Part shown: piece by piece, positions 1 to 8,468 of the stretch
Numbering within the stretch: position 1 is the stretch's first letter
How the letters are laid out: each line of letters starts with the position of its first letter
The notes under the pieces: generated by a model
What the model was told of the DNA's origin: nothing
What the model saw: the letters and a program-made list of their open reading frames with translations, nothing else
Database searches by the model: none
Source: Paraburkholderia sartisoli
GTDB taxonomy: Bacteria > Pseudomonadota > Gammaproteobacteria > Burkholderiales > Burkholderiaceae
Assembly (NCBI RefSeq): GCF_900107685.1
Contig: NZ_FNRQ01000001.1
Coordinates: forward strand, 1-64,000
Length of the DNA stretch: 64,000 bases
Reading direction: 5' to 3'
Program-made: the position numbers and the translations under genes

Positions 1-229
1 CCACACCGGCATCCAGGCGGCGATTGCCAGGTTGCGATCGACGCCCGGATACCAGACCCGTTGGACCATGGTCTCGCAGCTTGCCCACGAGCCGGCGAAT
101 CTGCCGCGTCGTCAGTCCGAGTCTCTCGGCAGCACGCCACGGCTTGAGTTTGCCGTCCACCACGTCCTGAATGACCTTGAATCTGTCCAGCTCGCGCATC
201 GTCATCGTGATCCGTTCCATTGCAACCAT
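1..229 (-). CDS. IS transposase, N-terminal part (ISNCY-like), runs off the left edge
   Basis: Only the first 76 codons are inside the window. The product begins MVAMERITMTMRELDRFKVI and continues with a helix-turn-helix segment (AAERLGLTTRQIRRLV, about residues 33-48), the DNA-binding head of transposases that carry an integrase core further on. The ATG at 229 is preceded by GGAGG at five bases; a second ATG nine bases in (220) is also possible. The family call (ISNCY-type) rests on resemblance of this N-terminus to transposases common in Burkholderia and is not certain, because the catalytic DDE part lies outside the window. Confidence 0.6.
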   Translation of the reverse strand, partial: MVAMERITMTMRELDRFKVIQDVVDGKLKPWRAAERLGLTTRQIRRLVGKLRDHGPTGLVSGRRSQPGNRRLDAGV

Positions 230-280
230 CGAAGCCTCCAGTCCCGCGAAAACAGCGGCTGGCTAGCATACGACGGCATC

Positions 281-318
281 AAAAGCGGACATTTCTATCT
301 AGCTAAAAGCGGACATTA
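281..318. repeat. Terminal tandem repeats of the insertion sequence
   Basis: Two direct copies of AAAAGCGGACATT lie at 281-293 and 305-317, just outside the transposase start. Tandem copies of a short box at an element end are typical transposase-binding sites, so the right end of the element is probably near 318-323. The element then ends about 35 bp from the stop codon of the permease gene and may have displaced its terminator. Confidence 0.5.
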
Positions 319-357
319 CCAGGTAGCCTCTACAAGCCAGAACAACGAAAAAACCCC

Positions 358-1743
358 TTATGTCAGTTTCGACCGCTTCCGCGAATACCCAAAATAAACA
401 ACCAGCCCAAGACCGAGCCAGACAACAAACGCAACCCAGGTAACAGCCTGAAGATTAATCATCAGAAACAGACAGGAAGCCACCGCCAGCACCGGCACAA
501 CCGGCACGCCGGGACACCGGAACGCCCTCGGCAACGCCGGATGCGTCCGGCGCAAAACCAGCACGGCCACCGAAACCATCGAAAACGCCGCCAGCGTGCC
601 AATATTGATCAGTTCAGCCAGCACGTTCAACGGCACCAGCGCGCCAATCAAACCAAAGAAAATCCCGACAATCCACGTCGTCAGAAACGGCGTCGCAAAC
701 CTCGGATGCACCTTCGACAGCGCCGCCGGCAACAACCCGTCCCGCGACATCGCGAAAATCACCCGCGTCTGTCCGTATCCCATCACCAGAATCACAGTCA
801 GCATCCCAAGCACCGCGCCAAGGTCGATAAACCCCGCCACCCATTTCTCACCAGCAACCTGCAACGCGTACGAAACCGGATGCGAAATCGAAGCAAACTG
901 CGCCGACGGCACAATCCCCGTCACCACCGCCGCCACGGCCACGTACAACACCGCGCACACCCCCAGCGATGCAATGATCCCGATCGGCAAATCCCGCTTC
1001 GGATCGCGCACTTCCTCGGCCGCCGACGACACGGAATCAAACCCGATAAACGCAAAGAACATCACCGCGGCCGCGCCAAATACACCGTTCCAGCCGTTCG
1101 GCATGAACGGATGCCAGTTCGCCGGCGTGACGTGAAACACACCCACCGCGATCACCAGCAGCACGACAGTCACCTTGATCGCGACCATCACGTTGTTGAT
1201 GCGCGTCGATTCGCGGACGCCAATCGACAGCAGCGTCGTGATGGCCATCATCACGAGAAACGCCGGCAGGTTGAACAACGTCGCGACACCCGGCACGGCG
1301 CCCGGCGCCGCCGTCAGTGCAACCGGCAGCGAGATGCCGAAGCCGGCCAGCAGCGATTGCAGATAACCCGACCAGCCCACCGAAACGGCCGACGTCGCAA
1401 GGCCGTATTCCAGCATCAGGTCCCAGCCGATGACCCACGCGGCCAGTTCGCCAAGCGTCGCGTACGAATACGTGTAAATGGAACCGGCAACCGGAATCGT
1501 CGAAGCGAACTCGGCGTACGCAAGCGCCGCGAAGCCGCACGCAACGGCGGCGGCGAGAAAGGAAATCATCAGCGCCGGGCCCGCCTGGACGGCACCCGTG
1601 CCGGTCAGCACGAATATCCCCGTGCCGATAATGGCGCCCACGCCAAGGAAAGTCAGGTCCAGCGCGCCGAGCGCCTTCTTCAATCCGGCGCTCTGCGCGC
1701 CGGCCAGCATGTGTTCGATGTTTTTCTTGCGAAAAAGGGACAT
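358..1743 (-). CDS. APC-superfamily amino acid permease (cationic amino acid transporter type)
   Basis: A 461-residue inner-membrane amino acid:cation symporter or exchanger. The N-terminus MSLFRKKNIEHMLA is followed by KALGALDLTFLGVGAIIGTG, which matches the TM1 glycine-rich signature of the CAT/YhdG group (GVGAIIGTGIF). About 12 hydrophobic segments follow, and the loop motif FIGFDSVSSAAEEVRDPKRD is characteristic of this subfamily. The ATG at 1743 has AGGAGA ten bases upstream; a longer frame reaching 1926 has no such site and adds a polar, unconserved head. Substrate is not readable from sequence; arginine, lysine or a neutral amino acid are all possible. It stands alone, with the IS end just downstream. 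Confidence 0.9.
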   Translation of the reverse strand: MSLFRKKNIEHMLAGAQSAGLKKALGALDLTFLGVGAIIGTGIFVLTGTGAVQAGPALMISFLAAAVACGFAALAYAEFASTIPVAGSIYTYSYATLGELAAWVIGWDLMLEYGLATSAVSVGWSGYLQSLLAGFGISLPVALTAAPGAVPGVATLFNLPAFLVMMAITTLLSIGVRESTRINNVMVAIKVTVVLLVIAVGVFHVTPANWHPFMPNGWNGVFGAAAVMFFAFIGFDSVSSAAEEVRDPKRDLPIGIIASLGVCAVLYVAVAAVVTGIVPSAQFASISHPVSYALQVAGEKWVAGFIDLGAVLGMLTVILVMGYGQTRVIFAMSRDGLLPAALSKVHPRFATPFLTTWIVGIFFGLIGALVPLNVLAELINIGTLAAFSMVSVAVLVLRRTHPALPRAFRCPGVPVVPVLAVASCLFLMINLQAVTWVAFVVWLGLGLVVYFGYSRKRSKLT

Positions 1744-2037
1744 TGGCGAAGTTCTCCTGAAAAGCACGCCCCGGCGCGCCGAATGTCGGGGAAAACCCGC
1801 GATTCTAGCGGACGCGCGCCCGGAGCCCTCACGGCGACGGCAATCTGCATAACGCTGTGTGGGAAGGGAAACGCGTGATTTCGCGTGGAATTGGGCACGC
1901 ATTTTCGCGACAGGCGGTCGCGGCACGATTTTCCGCTCGCGATCTCAAGCGGATCGGCAGGAAGCAACTTCAATGCGGCAATCCGGCCATGGCCGCGGCC
2001 GCGGCAGGGAGCGCGGTAGCGCTTCGGGCGCCTGGAT

Positions 2038-2697
2038 TTAACCCGTCATCGCCGGGTTGAGGTCGACGAGCCGGTTGCTCATCACGTAGAACGTGAGCTC
2101 GGCGTTGTTGTTCAGCTTCATCTTTTCGAGCAGACGCGTGCGGTACACGCTGACTGTCTTCACCGAAAGCGACAGCGCGTTGGCAATGTCGGTCAGCCGC
2201 TTGCCGGACGCGAGCATGCACAGCGTCTGGTATTCGCGGTCGGAGAGCTTTTCGTGCGGCATCTGCTCGCCGTCGAACGAGACGTAATCCGCGAGCGCCT
2301 CGGCCATCGCGGGGCTCACGTATTTGCGGCCGGCGGCCACCTGCTGGATCGCGGCGATCATCTGCGCGGCGTCGACGGTCTTCGACAGATAGCCCGAAGC
2401 GCCCGCCTTCAGCGCCCGCACGGCGTATTGATCCTCGCGATACATCGAAAACATCATCACGGGCACGCGCGGCACCTTGCGCTTGACGCGCTTCAACACC
2501 TCGACGCCGTTCATGTCGGACAGCGAGATGTCGAGCAGAACGATGTCGAACGCGTGCTTCGAGACGGCGGCGAGCGCTTCGCCGCCCGTTTCCGCTTCGG
2601 CGACGTCGCTTGCGACCTCACGGTCGAGCAGCAGCTGGCGCACGCCCTGGCGAACCACGGCATGGTCTTCGACGAGCAGGATGCGCAGGCTTTTCAT
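2038..2697 (-). CDS. NarL/FixJ-family response regulator
   Basis: A 219-residue two-component regulator. Residues 1-120 form the receiver, with the acidic pair E10/D11, phospho-acceptor D56 (IVLLDISLSDMNG) and K106 (GYLSKT). Residues about 150-215 form a LuxR-type helix-turn-helix (KLSDREYQTLCMLASGK then LSVKTVSVYRTRLLEKM). Start ATG at 2697 overlaps the stop of the upstream kinase gene as ATGA, so translation of the two is probably coupled. Regulated genes are not evident. Because the kinase gene is frameshifted, this regulator may be phosphorylated by another donor or act only when the kinase frame is restored. Confidence 0.93.
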   Translation of the reverse strand: MKSLRILLVEDHAVVRQGVRQLLLDREVASDVAEAETGGEALAAVSKHAFDIVLLDISLSDMNGVEVLKRVKRKVPRVPVMMFSMYREDQYAVRALKAGASGYLSKTVDAAQMIAAIQQVAAGRKYVSPAMAEALADYVSFDGEQMPHEKLSDREYQTLCMLASGKRLTDIANALSLSVKTVSVYRTRLLEKMKLNNNAELTFYVMSNRLVDLNPAMTG

Positions 2698-3759
2698 CGG
2701 CGGTGCAGCAGCACGCCACGTGGCGCGCTGTCGGCGTGCGAATGCGATCCGGCGAGCAACGCTTCCCACGCGAAACGGGCGCGGACGGTCGTGCCGCGCA
2801 TGTTGCCTTTGCTTCGCGTGCCGTCTGTCGCCTGCGTCGTGTCCGTGCTGCACGTGCTGTTCATGCCGCGTGCGTGCCTCGCGTCGCCGCGCTCGCCCGC
2901 GTTGTGGCGCGCCGCGCGCGGCCCAGTGCCCGCGGCGATCCGCAGCGTGCCGTCGAACGCCGCGCACCGTGCGCGCATGCCGGCGAGGCCGAAACCGCCC
3001 TCGTCGTCGTCGCGCGGCATGGCGGCACGGCGGGACACGCCGATGCCGTCATCGGTGACGGTGAGCGTCAGATGACGCCGCGAGCTTTCGAGCCGGACGT
3101 CCGCGCCGGATGCCCGGGCGTGTTTCGCGACGTTGTTGAGCGCTTCCTGCGCCGCGCGAAACACGGCGAGCGAAGCGGCGGCCGGGAGTTGGGTGAGCCG
3201 CACGTCGGCCGCGCAGACGAAGCTGGTGCGCAGTCCGGTGCGGGCGGCGAACCCGCCCACCCACTGCGACAGCGTGCCGACGATGCCCGCCTCCATCTGC
3301 GGACCGTGCAGGTCGGCGACGGTGCGGCGCGTGGCTTCGCACACGGCATCGAGCGAGCGCCTGACGGCTGCGAGCGCGGCGACGCATTGCGGCGGCGCAT
3401 TGCGGCGGCGCATCGGCGGGCAGCCACGTGTCGACGTTCGCGAGCGCGAAGCGCGTGGCGGTGAGCTCGGCGCCGACGCCATCATGCAGTTCGCGCGCGA
3501 GCTGGTCGCGCGCCCGTTCCTGCACTCCGATCAATTCGGCCGCCAGTTCCCGCACGCGCGAATGGAGCTGCGCGAGCTGACGGGTGGCGGATGTCGGGAC
3601 GGCGTCTGGCGGAAGATGGAGCGAAGCGGCGGCGGCAAGCGCCGCGACCGCAAGCGCATCGGCAGAGGAAGACAGGTCGAAAATGGCCGCGCCGCGGGTT
3701 TCCCGCGCAGCGGAGCCCGGTGTATCCGCGCTCATCGGAATCACTGTCGACGTATCCAT
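2694..3759 (-). pseudogene. NarX/UhpB-type sensor histidine kinase, frameshifted by a 13-bp duplication
   Basis: The 5' frame (from ATG 3759, GGGAGG just upstream) encodes a HisKA_3 dimerisation region with phospho-acceptor His92 in RELHDGVGAEL. After LPADAPPQC it runs out of frame. The 3' frame carries the rest: VRRSLDAVCEATRRTVADLH, the N-box AQEALNNVAKHAR, DDGIG, GGFGLAGMRARCAAFDG and the final strand GTTVRARF. The break falls in an exact tandem 13-bp repeat; removing one copy joins the frames into one 350-residue protein. About 45 unusual residues (Arg/Gly/Thr-rich) sit between the LRIAAG and GTTVRARF segments of the ATPase domain. No membrane segment is evident, so the intact kinase would be cytoplasmic. 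Either a recent loss of function, a reversible switch or an assembly error. Confidence 0.85.
3383..3408. repeat. Perfect tandem 13-bp duplication inside the kinase gene
   Basis: CGCATTGCGGCGG occurs twice in a row (3383-3395 and 3396-3408), followed by the first five bases of a third copy. Thirteen is not a multiple of three, so the second copy shifts the reading frame of the histidine kinase. With a single copy the protein reads through as LPADAPPQCVAALAAVRRSL. Confidence 0.95.
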
Positions 3760-4354
3760 GACCCTCCCCATTCAGGAAGCAGCTTCAACGGGACTTGCGT
3801 GCGCCAGGCGGCCAGCACGGACAAACGGCAGCCGGATGTCCGGTAAATGCACATTCCGGCACAATCCCAACGACGGAAAAATACCACGTCTTGATGTAAC
3901 GAAATTTACATTTAGTAACATCGGCTCCGGTCCTTTTTACTGGGGTCGCTGATGAGCGGTGCTGGGCTGCAATAATATCTCAAAATAGGGGGTAATGCAG
4001 GCCCAGTAAGGCGAAATCATTGCTCGTGATGCAATGATCCATTCCTGAAGGTGGTTGAATTTGTAGGAATAATGCTGACGTGTGAGGTAAGTATTGTGTG
4101 TGAATATGTAACGGAAAACGAGGGAAAACGCGCATGCACCGGATGATGAAAACCGCGCTTAAACGCGGCAAGCAGCCGCGTCGTTATCTGCCGTCGGGCC
4201 GTTTTCGAATGACATTCAATGGCCGTCAGATGCGCGGCGGGCCGGCTGTCAGAGGCGTGGAAAAGCAAAAACCGGAGCGCAAGGCTCCGGTTTCTGTTTG
4301 CAGCGAGGCAACGCGAGGCGGCCGGACGGCCGCGACGGTGCGGTTCGAAGGGTT
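3760..4354. other. Intergenic region without a recognisable gene
   Basis: About 600 bases between the kinase start and the end of fpr. The part from 3840 to 4130 is clearly more AT-rich than its surroundings and would hold the promoter of the two-component operon. It includes an inverted repeat with arms ATCATTGC (4016-4023) and GCAATGAT (4031-4038) around seven bases, a possible operator. Short open frames here have no family features and are not annotated. Confidence 0.5.
4269..4293 (-). terminator. Rho-independent terminator of fpr
   Basis: Arms AAACCGGAGC (4269-4278) and GCTCCGGTTT (4284-4293) form a ten-base-pair hairpin with a five-base loop. On the minus strand the hairpin continues into a T-rich run (TTGCTTTT). 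It lies about 60 bases past the fpr stop codon. Confidence 0.8.
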
Positions 4355-5125
4355 TTAGCCCACGAACGCCTTTTCGATCACGTAGTGGCCCGGCTTGTTG
4401 TTGCTGCCTTCCTGGAAGCCCATGCTGTCGAGCAGTTCGCGCGTGTCGCGGAGCATATGCGGGCTGCCGCAGAGCATCACGCGGTCGTTTTCGAGCGAGA
4501 AGTGCGGCAGGTCGACGTCTTCGAACAGCTTCTTCGTTTCGATCAGTTCAGTGATGCGGCCACGGTTGTGGAACGCCTCGCGCGTGACGGTCGGGTAATA
4601 CACCAGCTTCTCCTGGATCAGCTCACCCAGATGCTCGTGCTCCGGCAGGTGGTCGGTGATGTATTCCTTGTACGCGAGTTCGTCGACGAAACGGCAGGTG
4701 TGCGTCAGCACGACCTTCTCGTAACGGTCGTACACGTCCGGGTCCTTGATGATCGACATGAACGGCGCGAGACCCGTGCCCGTGGACAGCAGCCACAGCG
4801 TCTTGCCCGGCAGCAGGTTGTCGGCCATCAGCGTGCCCGTCGGCTTCTTGCCGATCAGGACCTGGTCGCCCACCTTCAGATGCTGCAGACGCGACGTCAG
4901 CGGGCCGTCCTGCACCTTGATGCTCAGGAATTCGAGGTTCTCTTCGTAGTTCGCGCTCGCCATGCTGTAGGCACGGATCAGCGGCTTGCCGTCGACTTCG
5001 AGGCCCACCATCGTGAACTGGCCGTTTTCGAAGCGGAACGACGCATCGCGCGTGCAGGTGAAGCTGAAAAGCGTATCGGTCCAGTGGTGGACGCTCAGGA
5101 CGGTTTGTGGATTCAGGTTGCTCAT
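4355..5125 (-). CDS. fpr: Ferredoxin/flavodoxin-NADP(+) reductase
   Basis: A 256-residue FAD enzyme that exchanges electrons between NADPH and ferredoxin or flavodoxin in the cytoplasm. The FAD-binding barrel includes RAYSMAS (the RxYS motif), followed by GPLTSRLQHLKVGD and IGKKPTGTL. The NADP domain starts at LLSTGTGLAPFMSI, with CGSPHMLRDTRELL near the end and the C-terminus YVIEKAFVG typical of the bacterial subclass. ATG 5125 gives MSNLNPQTVLSVHHWTDTLF, the usual start of betaproteobacterial Fpr; the longer open frame upstream is not conserved in character. Single-gene transcription unit closed by its own terminator. Confidence 0.95.
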   Translation of the reverse strand: MSNLNPQTVLSVHHWTDTLFSFTCTRDASFRFENGQFTMVGLEVDGKPLIRAYSMASANYEENLEFLSIKVQDGPLTSRLQHLKVGDQVLIGKKPTGTLMADNLLPGKTLWLLSTGTGLAPFMSIIKDPDVYDRYEKVVLTHTCRFVDELAYKEYITDHLPEHEHLGELIQEKLVYYPTVTREAFHNRGRITELIETKKLFEDVDLPHFSLENDRVMLCGSPHMLRDTRELLDSMGFQEGSNNKPGHYVIEKAFVG

Positions 5126-5650
5126 GGCTTCTGGAATAGTGCGAAAACAGGACTGCCAGACGAACACGCCGGCCGGCACGGCAAGGGCGATGCAGCGCGA
5201 ACCCGTTTTGGGGAACGATGCGCAGTCCGCTATTTTACCGCGCCTGCACCTTGAAGGTGGCGGCGCGGCAGTTGCGCGGGATCCGGCGGATATCGAACGC
5301 ATGGCCGGCACCCGAAACGACAATACGACGGCGGCGGCAAAACAGGACGGCAATGCGACGAAGATGAAGCCAGGGTAGTGCGGGAGATGGGCAAACCACG
5401 CGCAGGTGGCCGCCATCCGGCGTCCGGAGCCTACGCGGATGCGCACGCATGCGGACAACGACGCCGCTGATGATACCGAATCCGGCGATGCGTCGCAGCA
5501 TAAACCCTGCTGGCGAAAGGTCAACGCGGCCCGAAAAGTGCTCTTTTTCGTCGGTTTAGCCCCGTTTTGCCGGTTCTTGCCGCCGCGAACGGATGTTGCG
5601 CCGGACGCCGGACGCGTCGCACGAACGTCGGAACCGGAGCTACCCTGGAA
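5126..5650. other. Intergenic region, nothing recognised
   Basis: About 525 GC-rich bases between the fpr start and the end of the LysE-family gene. It must contain the fpr promoter. No conserved protein, RNA gene or clear hairpin-plus-T-tract was found on either strand. Confidence 0.4.
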
Positions 5651-6295
5651 TCAGCTTTCCGCCGCCAGCTTCGCGCCGAGGCCAACCAGCGCCGCGCCGC
5701 AGAAGCCGTCGATCGGCCGGCGCAGCCGGCGGTAGCCGCGCTGCGTGCGCTCCGTCGCGAACATCAGCGCGACGCTGCCGTACCACCCCGCCGAAAGCGT
5801 CGCGATCATCGCCAGCACCACGCCGTAGAACCACAGCGGCGCGTGCTGCGGGAACATCGTCGCGAAGACGCTGGTCCAGAACGCGCACGATTTCGGATTC
5901 GTGAGGCAGGTGACGAGCCCCGTGCGCCACGCGCGAAAGTGCGCGGCGGCATCGGCGGCGGGTGGCGCCACATCGACGACCACGGGCGCTTCGTCGCGCC
6001 TTGTGGCCGCGCGCAGCAGTTTGAAGCCGAAATAAATCAGATACAGCGCGCCCGCGATCCGGATGCCGTTGTACAGCCAGTCGATTTTTTGCAGGATGGT
6101 GGCAAGGCCAAGCATCGCGAGCGAAGCCCAGATCGTCGAGGCCGTGCCGACGCCGAGCGCCGAAGCCGCGCCGAGCCTGCGACGGCCCGCCAGCGAAAGC
6201 TGCGTGATCATGAAGAAGTTCGGGCCGGGAGTGATCGCCGCGATCAGGTAGACGACGGCGATCTGCAGCAGGATCGGAATGTAGTGGACGTGCAT
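5651..6295 (-). CDS. LysE/RhtB-family amino acid exporter
   Basis: A 214-residue inner-membrane protein with six predicted membrane segments. The family motif ITPGPNFFMITQLSLAGRRR lies at the end of the first segment (about residues 19-38), and CLTNPKSCAFWTSVFATM is the typical second half-repeat signature (TNPK). The family exports amino acids or homoserine lactone-like compounds by proton exchange; the substrate here is unknown. Start ATG 6295 gives MHVHYIPILLQIAVVYLIAA, beginning directly before the first membrane segment; upstream extensions are hydrophilic. It follows the sugar ABC genes by about 120 bases but has no functional link to them. Confidence 0.9.
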   Translation of the reverse strand: MHVHYIPILLQIAVVYLIAAITPGPNFFMITQLSLAGRRRLGAASALGVGTASTIWASLAMLGLATILQKIDWLYNGIRIAGALYLIYFGFKLLRAATRRDEAPVVVDVAPPAADAAAHFRAWRTGLVTCLTNPKSCAFWTSVFATMFPQHAPLWFYGVVLAMIATLSAGWYGSVALMFATERTQRGYRRLRRPIDGFCGAALVGLGAKLAAES

Positions 6296-6414
6296 GTCGG
6301 TTCGCAGGAAAAGCCCGGATGCCGGGCGTTCTGGCGCGCGAAAGCAGCATCGCGCGCGTGGCAAAGCGCGATTTTACTGCGATCCGCTCCCAAACCCCCG
6401 CGCGAGCCGCACGG

Positions 6415-7419
6415 TCAGCTTGCCGCCGCGCTGCCCGCGCTACCCGCGCCGTCCGCGTTGTCGGCGTTGTCGACGTTGTCTTTTGCGCCACGCTGTTTCA
6501 GCACACGCGCCTGCAGCACGATCACGAGCAGCAGGAACACGCCGCGAATCACCGACTGCCAGTACGCCGACAGGCTGATGAACCCCATGCCGTTTTCGAA
6601 GTTCAGCAGGTTGAACACGAGTCCGAGCAGCAGCACGCCGGCGATCGTCATCGCAATCGAGCCTTCGCCGCCCGTGAGCAGCGTGCCGCCCAGCACGACC
6701 GCCGAGATCGCGAACAGCTCCCAGCCGACGCCCTCGTTCGGCTGTCCCGCGCCGAACTGCGCGGCGAGGATCACGCCGGCAAGACCCGCCAGCAGCCCGC
6801 TCACCGCGTACGCGGCGATCAGCGTGCGATCGACGTTCAGCCCCATCAGCCGCGCCGCTTCCTCGCTGCCGCCGATTGCCAGTGAGTGCCGCCCGAAGCG
6901 CGTGCTGCGCAGCGCGAGCCAGCCGGTCACGGCGGCCACGAGCGCCACGAGCCCTGGAATCGGCAGTCCGAACAGGTCGCCCTGACCGAAGTTCGCGAAA
7001 TTCGAATCAGACGAGATCGACACCGCATCGTTGCGTCCGAGCAGCAGCGCGGCGCCGTGCGCGCCGAGGCTCGTCGCGAGCGTCGTGATGAACGGCAGGA
7101 TCTTGAGGCGCGTGATGATGACGCCGTTCAGCACGCCGACCGCGAGCCCGGCGAACGCGCCCGCCAGCACCGCGACCCAGCCGCCGTACGGGCTCGCCAG
7201 CGCCGCGACGACGCTCGAAAGCGCCGCGACCGTGCCCACCGACAGATCAATGCCGCCCGTGATGATCACGAATGCCATGCCGACGGATATCAGCGTGAAC
7301 ATCGAGTTGTATCGCCAGAACGACGTGATGTTGTACGCCGACGCGAAATGTTCGTAACGCACGACGCCGAACACGAGCAGCAGCGCCAGCGCCAGCAAAA
7401 CGGGGAGATTCTTTTTCAT
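6415..7419 (-). CDS. yjfF: Sugar ABC transporter permease (YjfF-like)
   Basis: A 334-residue inner-membrane permease of the RbsC/AraH family (BPD_transp_2), length close to E. coli YjfF. It starts MKKNLPVLLALALLLVFGVV and contains the family signature GMAFVIITGGIDLSVGTVAAL and LGGTLLTGGEGSIAMTI. It is the last gene of a four-gene importer operon and lies 23 bases after the first permease gene. Two different permeases in one operon are expected for the YtfQRT-YjfF type, where a heterodimer forms the channel. Ends with a short polar low-complexity tail (DNADNADGAGSAGS). Confidence 0.88.
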   Translation of the reverse strand: MKKNLPVLLALALLLVFGVVRYEHFASAYNITSFWRYNSMFTLISVGMAFVIITGGIDLSVGTVAALSSVVAALASPYGGWVAVLAGAFAGLAVGVLNGVIITRLKILPFITTLATSLGAHGAALLLGRNDAVSISSDSNFANFGQGDLFGLPIPGLVALVAAVTGWLALRSTRFGRHSLAIGGSEEAARLMGLNVDRTLIAAYAVSGLLAGLAGVILAAQFGAGQPNEGVGWELFAISAVVLGGTLLTGGEGSIAMTIAGVLLLGLVFNLLNFENGMGFISLSAYWQSVIRGVFLLLVIVLQARVLKQRGAKDNVDNADNADGAGSAGSAAAS

Positions 7420-7442
7420 CGCAATGGAATCCTGTGTGGCGT

Positions 7443-8468
7443 TCAGCGCGCGCGGCGCTGCACATACACCGCGGCAATGATGATGCCGGCCTTCACCACG
7501 AGCGCGGCGGCATCCGGGATGCCGTGCGCGAGCAGCGTGTAGCGCAGCAGCTGGATGATCAGCGCGCCGATCAGCGTGCCGCCGATATACGCCTTGCCGC
7601 CCGTCAGCGCGGTGCCGCCCACCGCGACCGCCGCAATCGCATCGAGTTCGATGCCGAGCCCGACCACGTTCGCATCCGACGACGAATTCACCGAAATCGA
7701 GATCAGTCCGGCGAGACCGGAGAGCGCCGCGCAGACGGTGTACGCGATCAGCTTCACGCGGGCCGTCGGCACGCCGCAGAGGTACGCCGCTTTCTCGTTG
7801 CCGCCGGTGACGAGCAGATACTGGCCGAACAGCGTCTTGCGCACGATCCACACGAAAAGGCACACGAGCGCGAACATCAGCAGCACCTGGAACGGCACGC
7901 CGCCCACCTTGCCGAGCGCGATCCACTGGAACGCGGGGGTGTTGAACGCCTGCAGGCTGCCGTCGGTGATGACCTGCGCGATGCCGCGTCCGGCGATGAA
8001 CAGCACCAGCGTCGCGACAATCGGCTGCACCGACAATCGCGTGACCAGCAGGCCGTTGAAGACGCCGCATACGGCAGCGGCAATGATCGGTAACGTGAAC
8101 GCGAGTGCGATGCCGAGCGGGCCTTCGATGTTCATGAAGAGCATCGGCGCGAGCGCCCCGGAAATCGCCATCGAGGCGCCCACCGAAAGATCGATGCCGC
8201 CCGTCGCGACCACCAGCGTCATGCCGATGCCGACGATCACGATTGTGACGACCTGGGTCAGGTTGACGTTGAACGTCTGCAGCGACCAGAAGTGCGGCGT
8301 GAAGATCAGATTGAAGACCAGCATCGCGAGCAGCACGACGATTTCGCGCTGGATCGGGATGCGGCGGCGCGCCTTCGTTTTCGTGTCCAGCACCGGCACC
8401 GGCGCCGAAGTCACCGGCGTGGCGGGCAGGGGCGCCGCGGGCTCGTTACGCAACGACTCATGCGCCAT
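7443..8468 (-). CDS. ytfT: Sugar ABC transporter permease (YtfT-like)
   Basis: A 341-residue RbsC-type permease, the same length as E. coli YtfT. Signature segments are GMTLVVATGGIDLSVGASMA and VGGTALTGGKAYIGGTLIGA, with about ten membrane spans after a 35-residue cytoplasmic head. Its ATG at 8468 overlaps the end of the ATPase gene by 11 bases, indicating translational coupling. Together with the second permease it should form the membrane channel of the importer. Confidence 0.88.
   Translation of the reverse strand: MAHESLRNEPAAPLPATPVTSAPVPVLDTKTKARRRIPIQREIVVLLAMLVFNLIFTPHFWSLQTFNVNLTQVVTIVIVGIGMTLVVATGGIDLSVGASMAISGALAPMLFMNIEGPLGIALAFTLPIIAAAVCGVFNGLLVTRLSVQPIVATLVLFIAGRGIAQVITDGSLQAFNTPAFQWIALGKVGGVPFQVLLMFALVCLFVWIVRKTLFGQYLLVTGGNEKAAYLCGVPTARVKLIAYTVCAALSGLAGLISISVNSSSDANVVGLGIELDAIAAVAVGGTALTGGKAYIGGTLIGALIIQLLRYTLLAHGIPDAAALVVKAGIIIAAVYVQRRAR

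Noticed and set aside
541..1878. A 445-codon plus-strand frame opposite the amino acid permease
   Set aside because: Composition is almost entirely Arg, His, Gln and Asn with no motif; antisense of a membrane protein gene.
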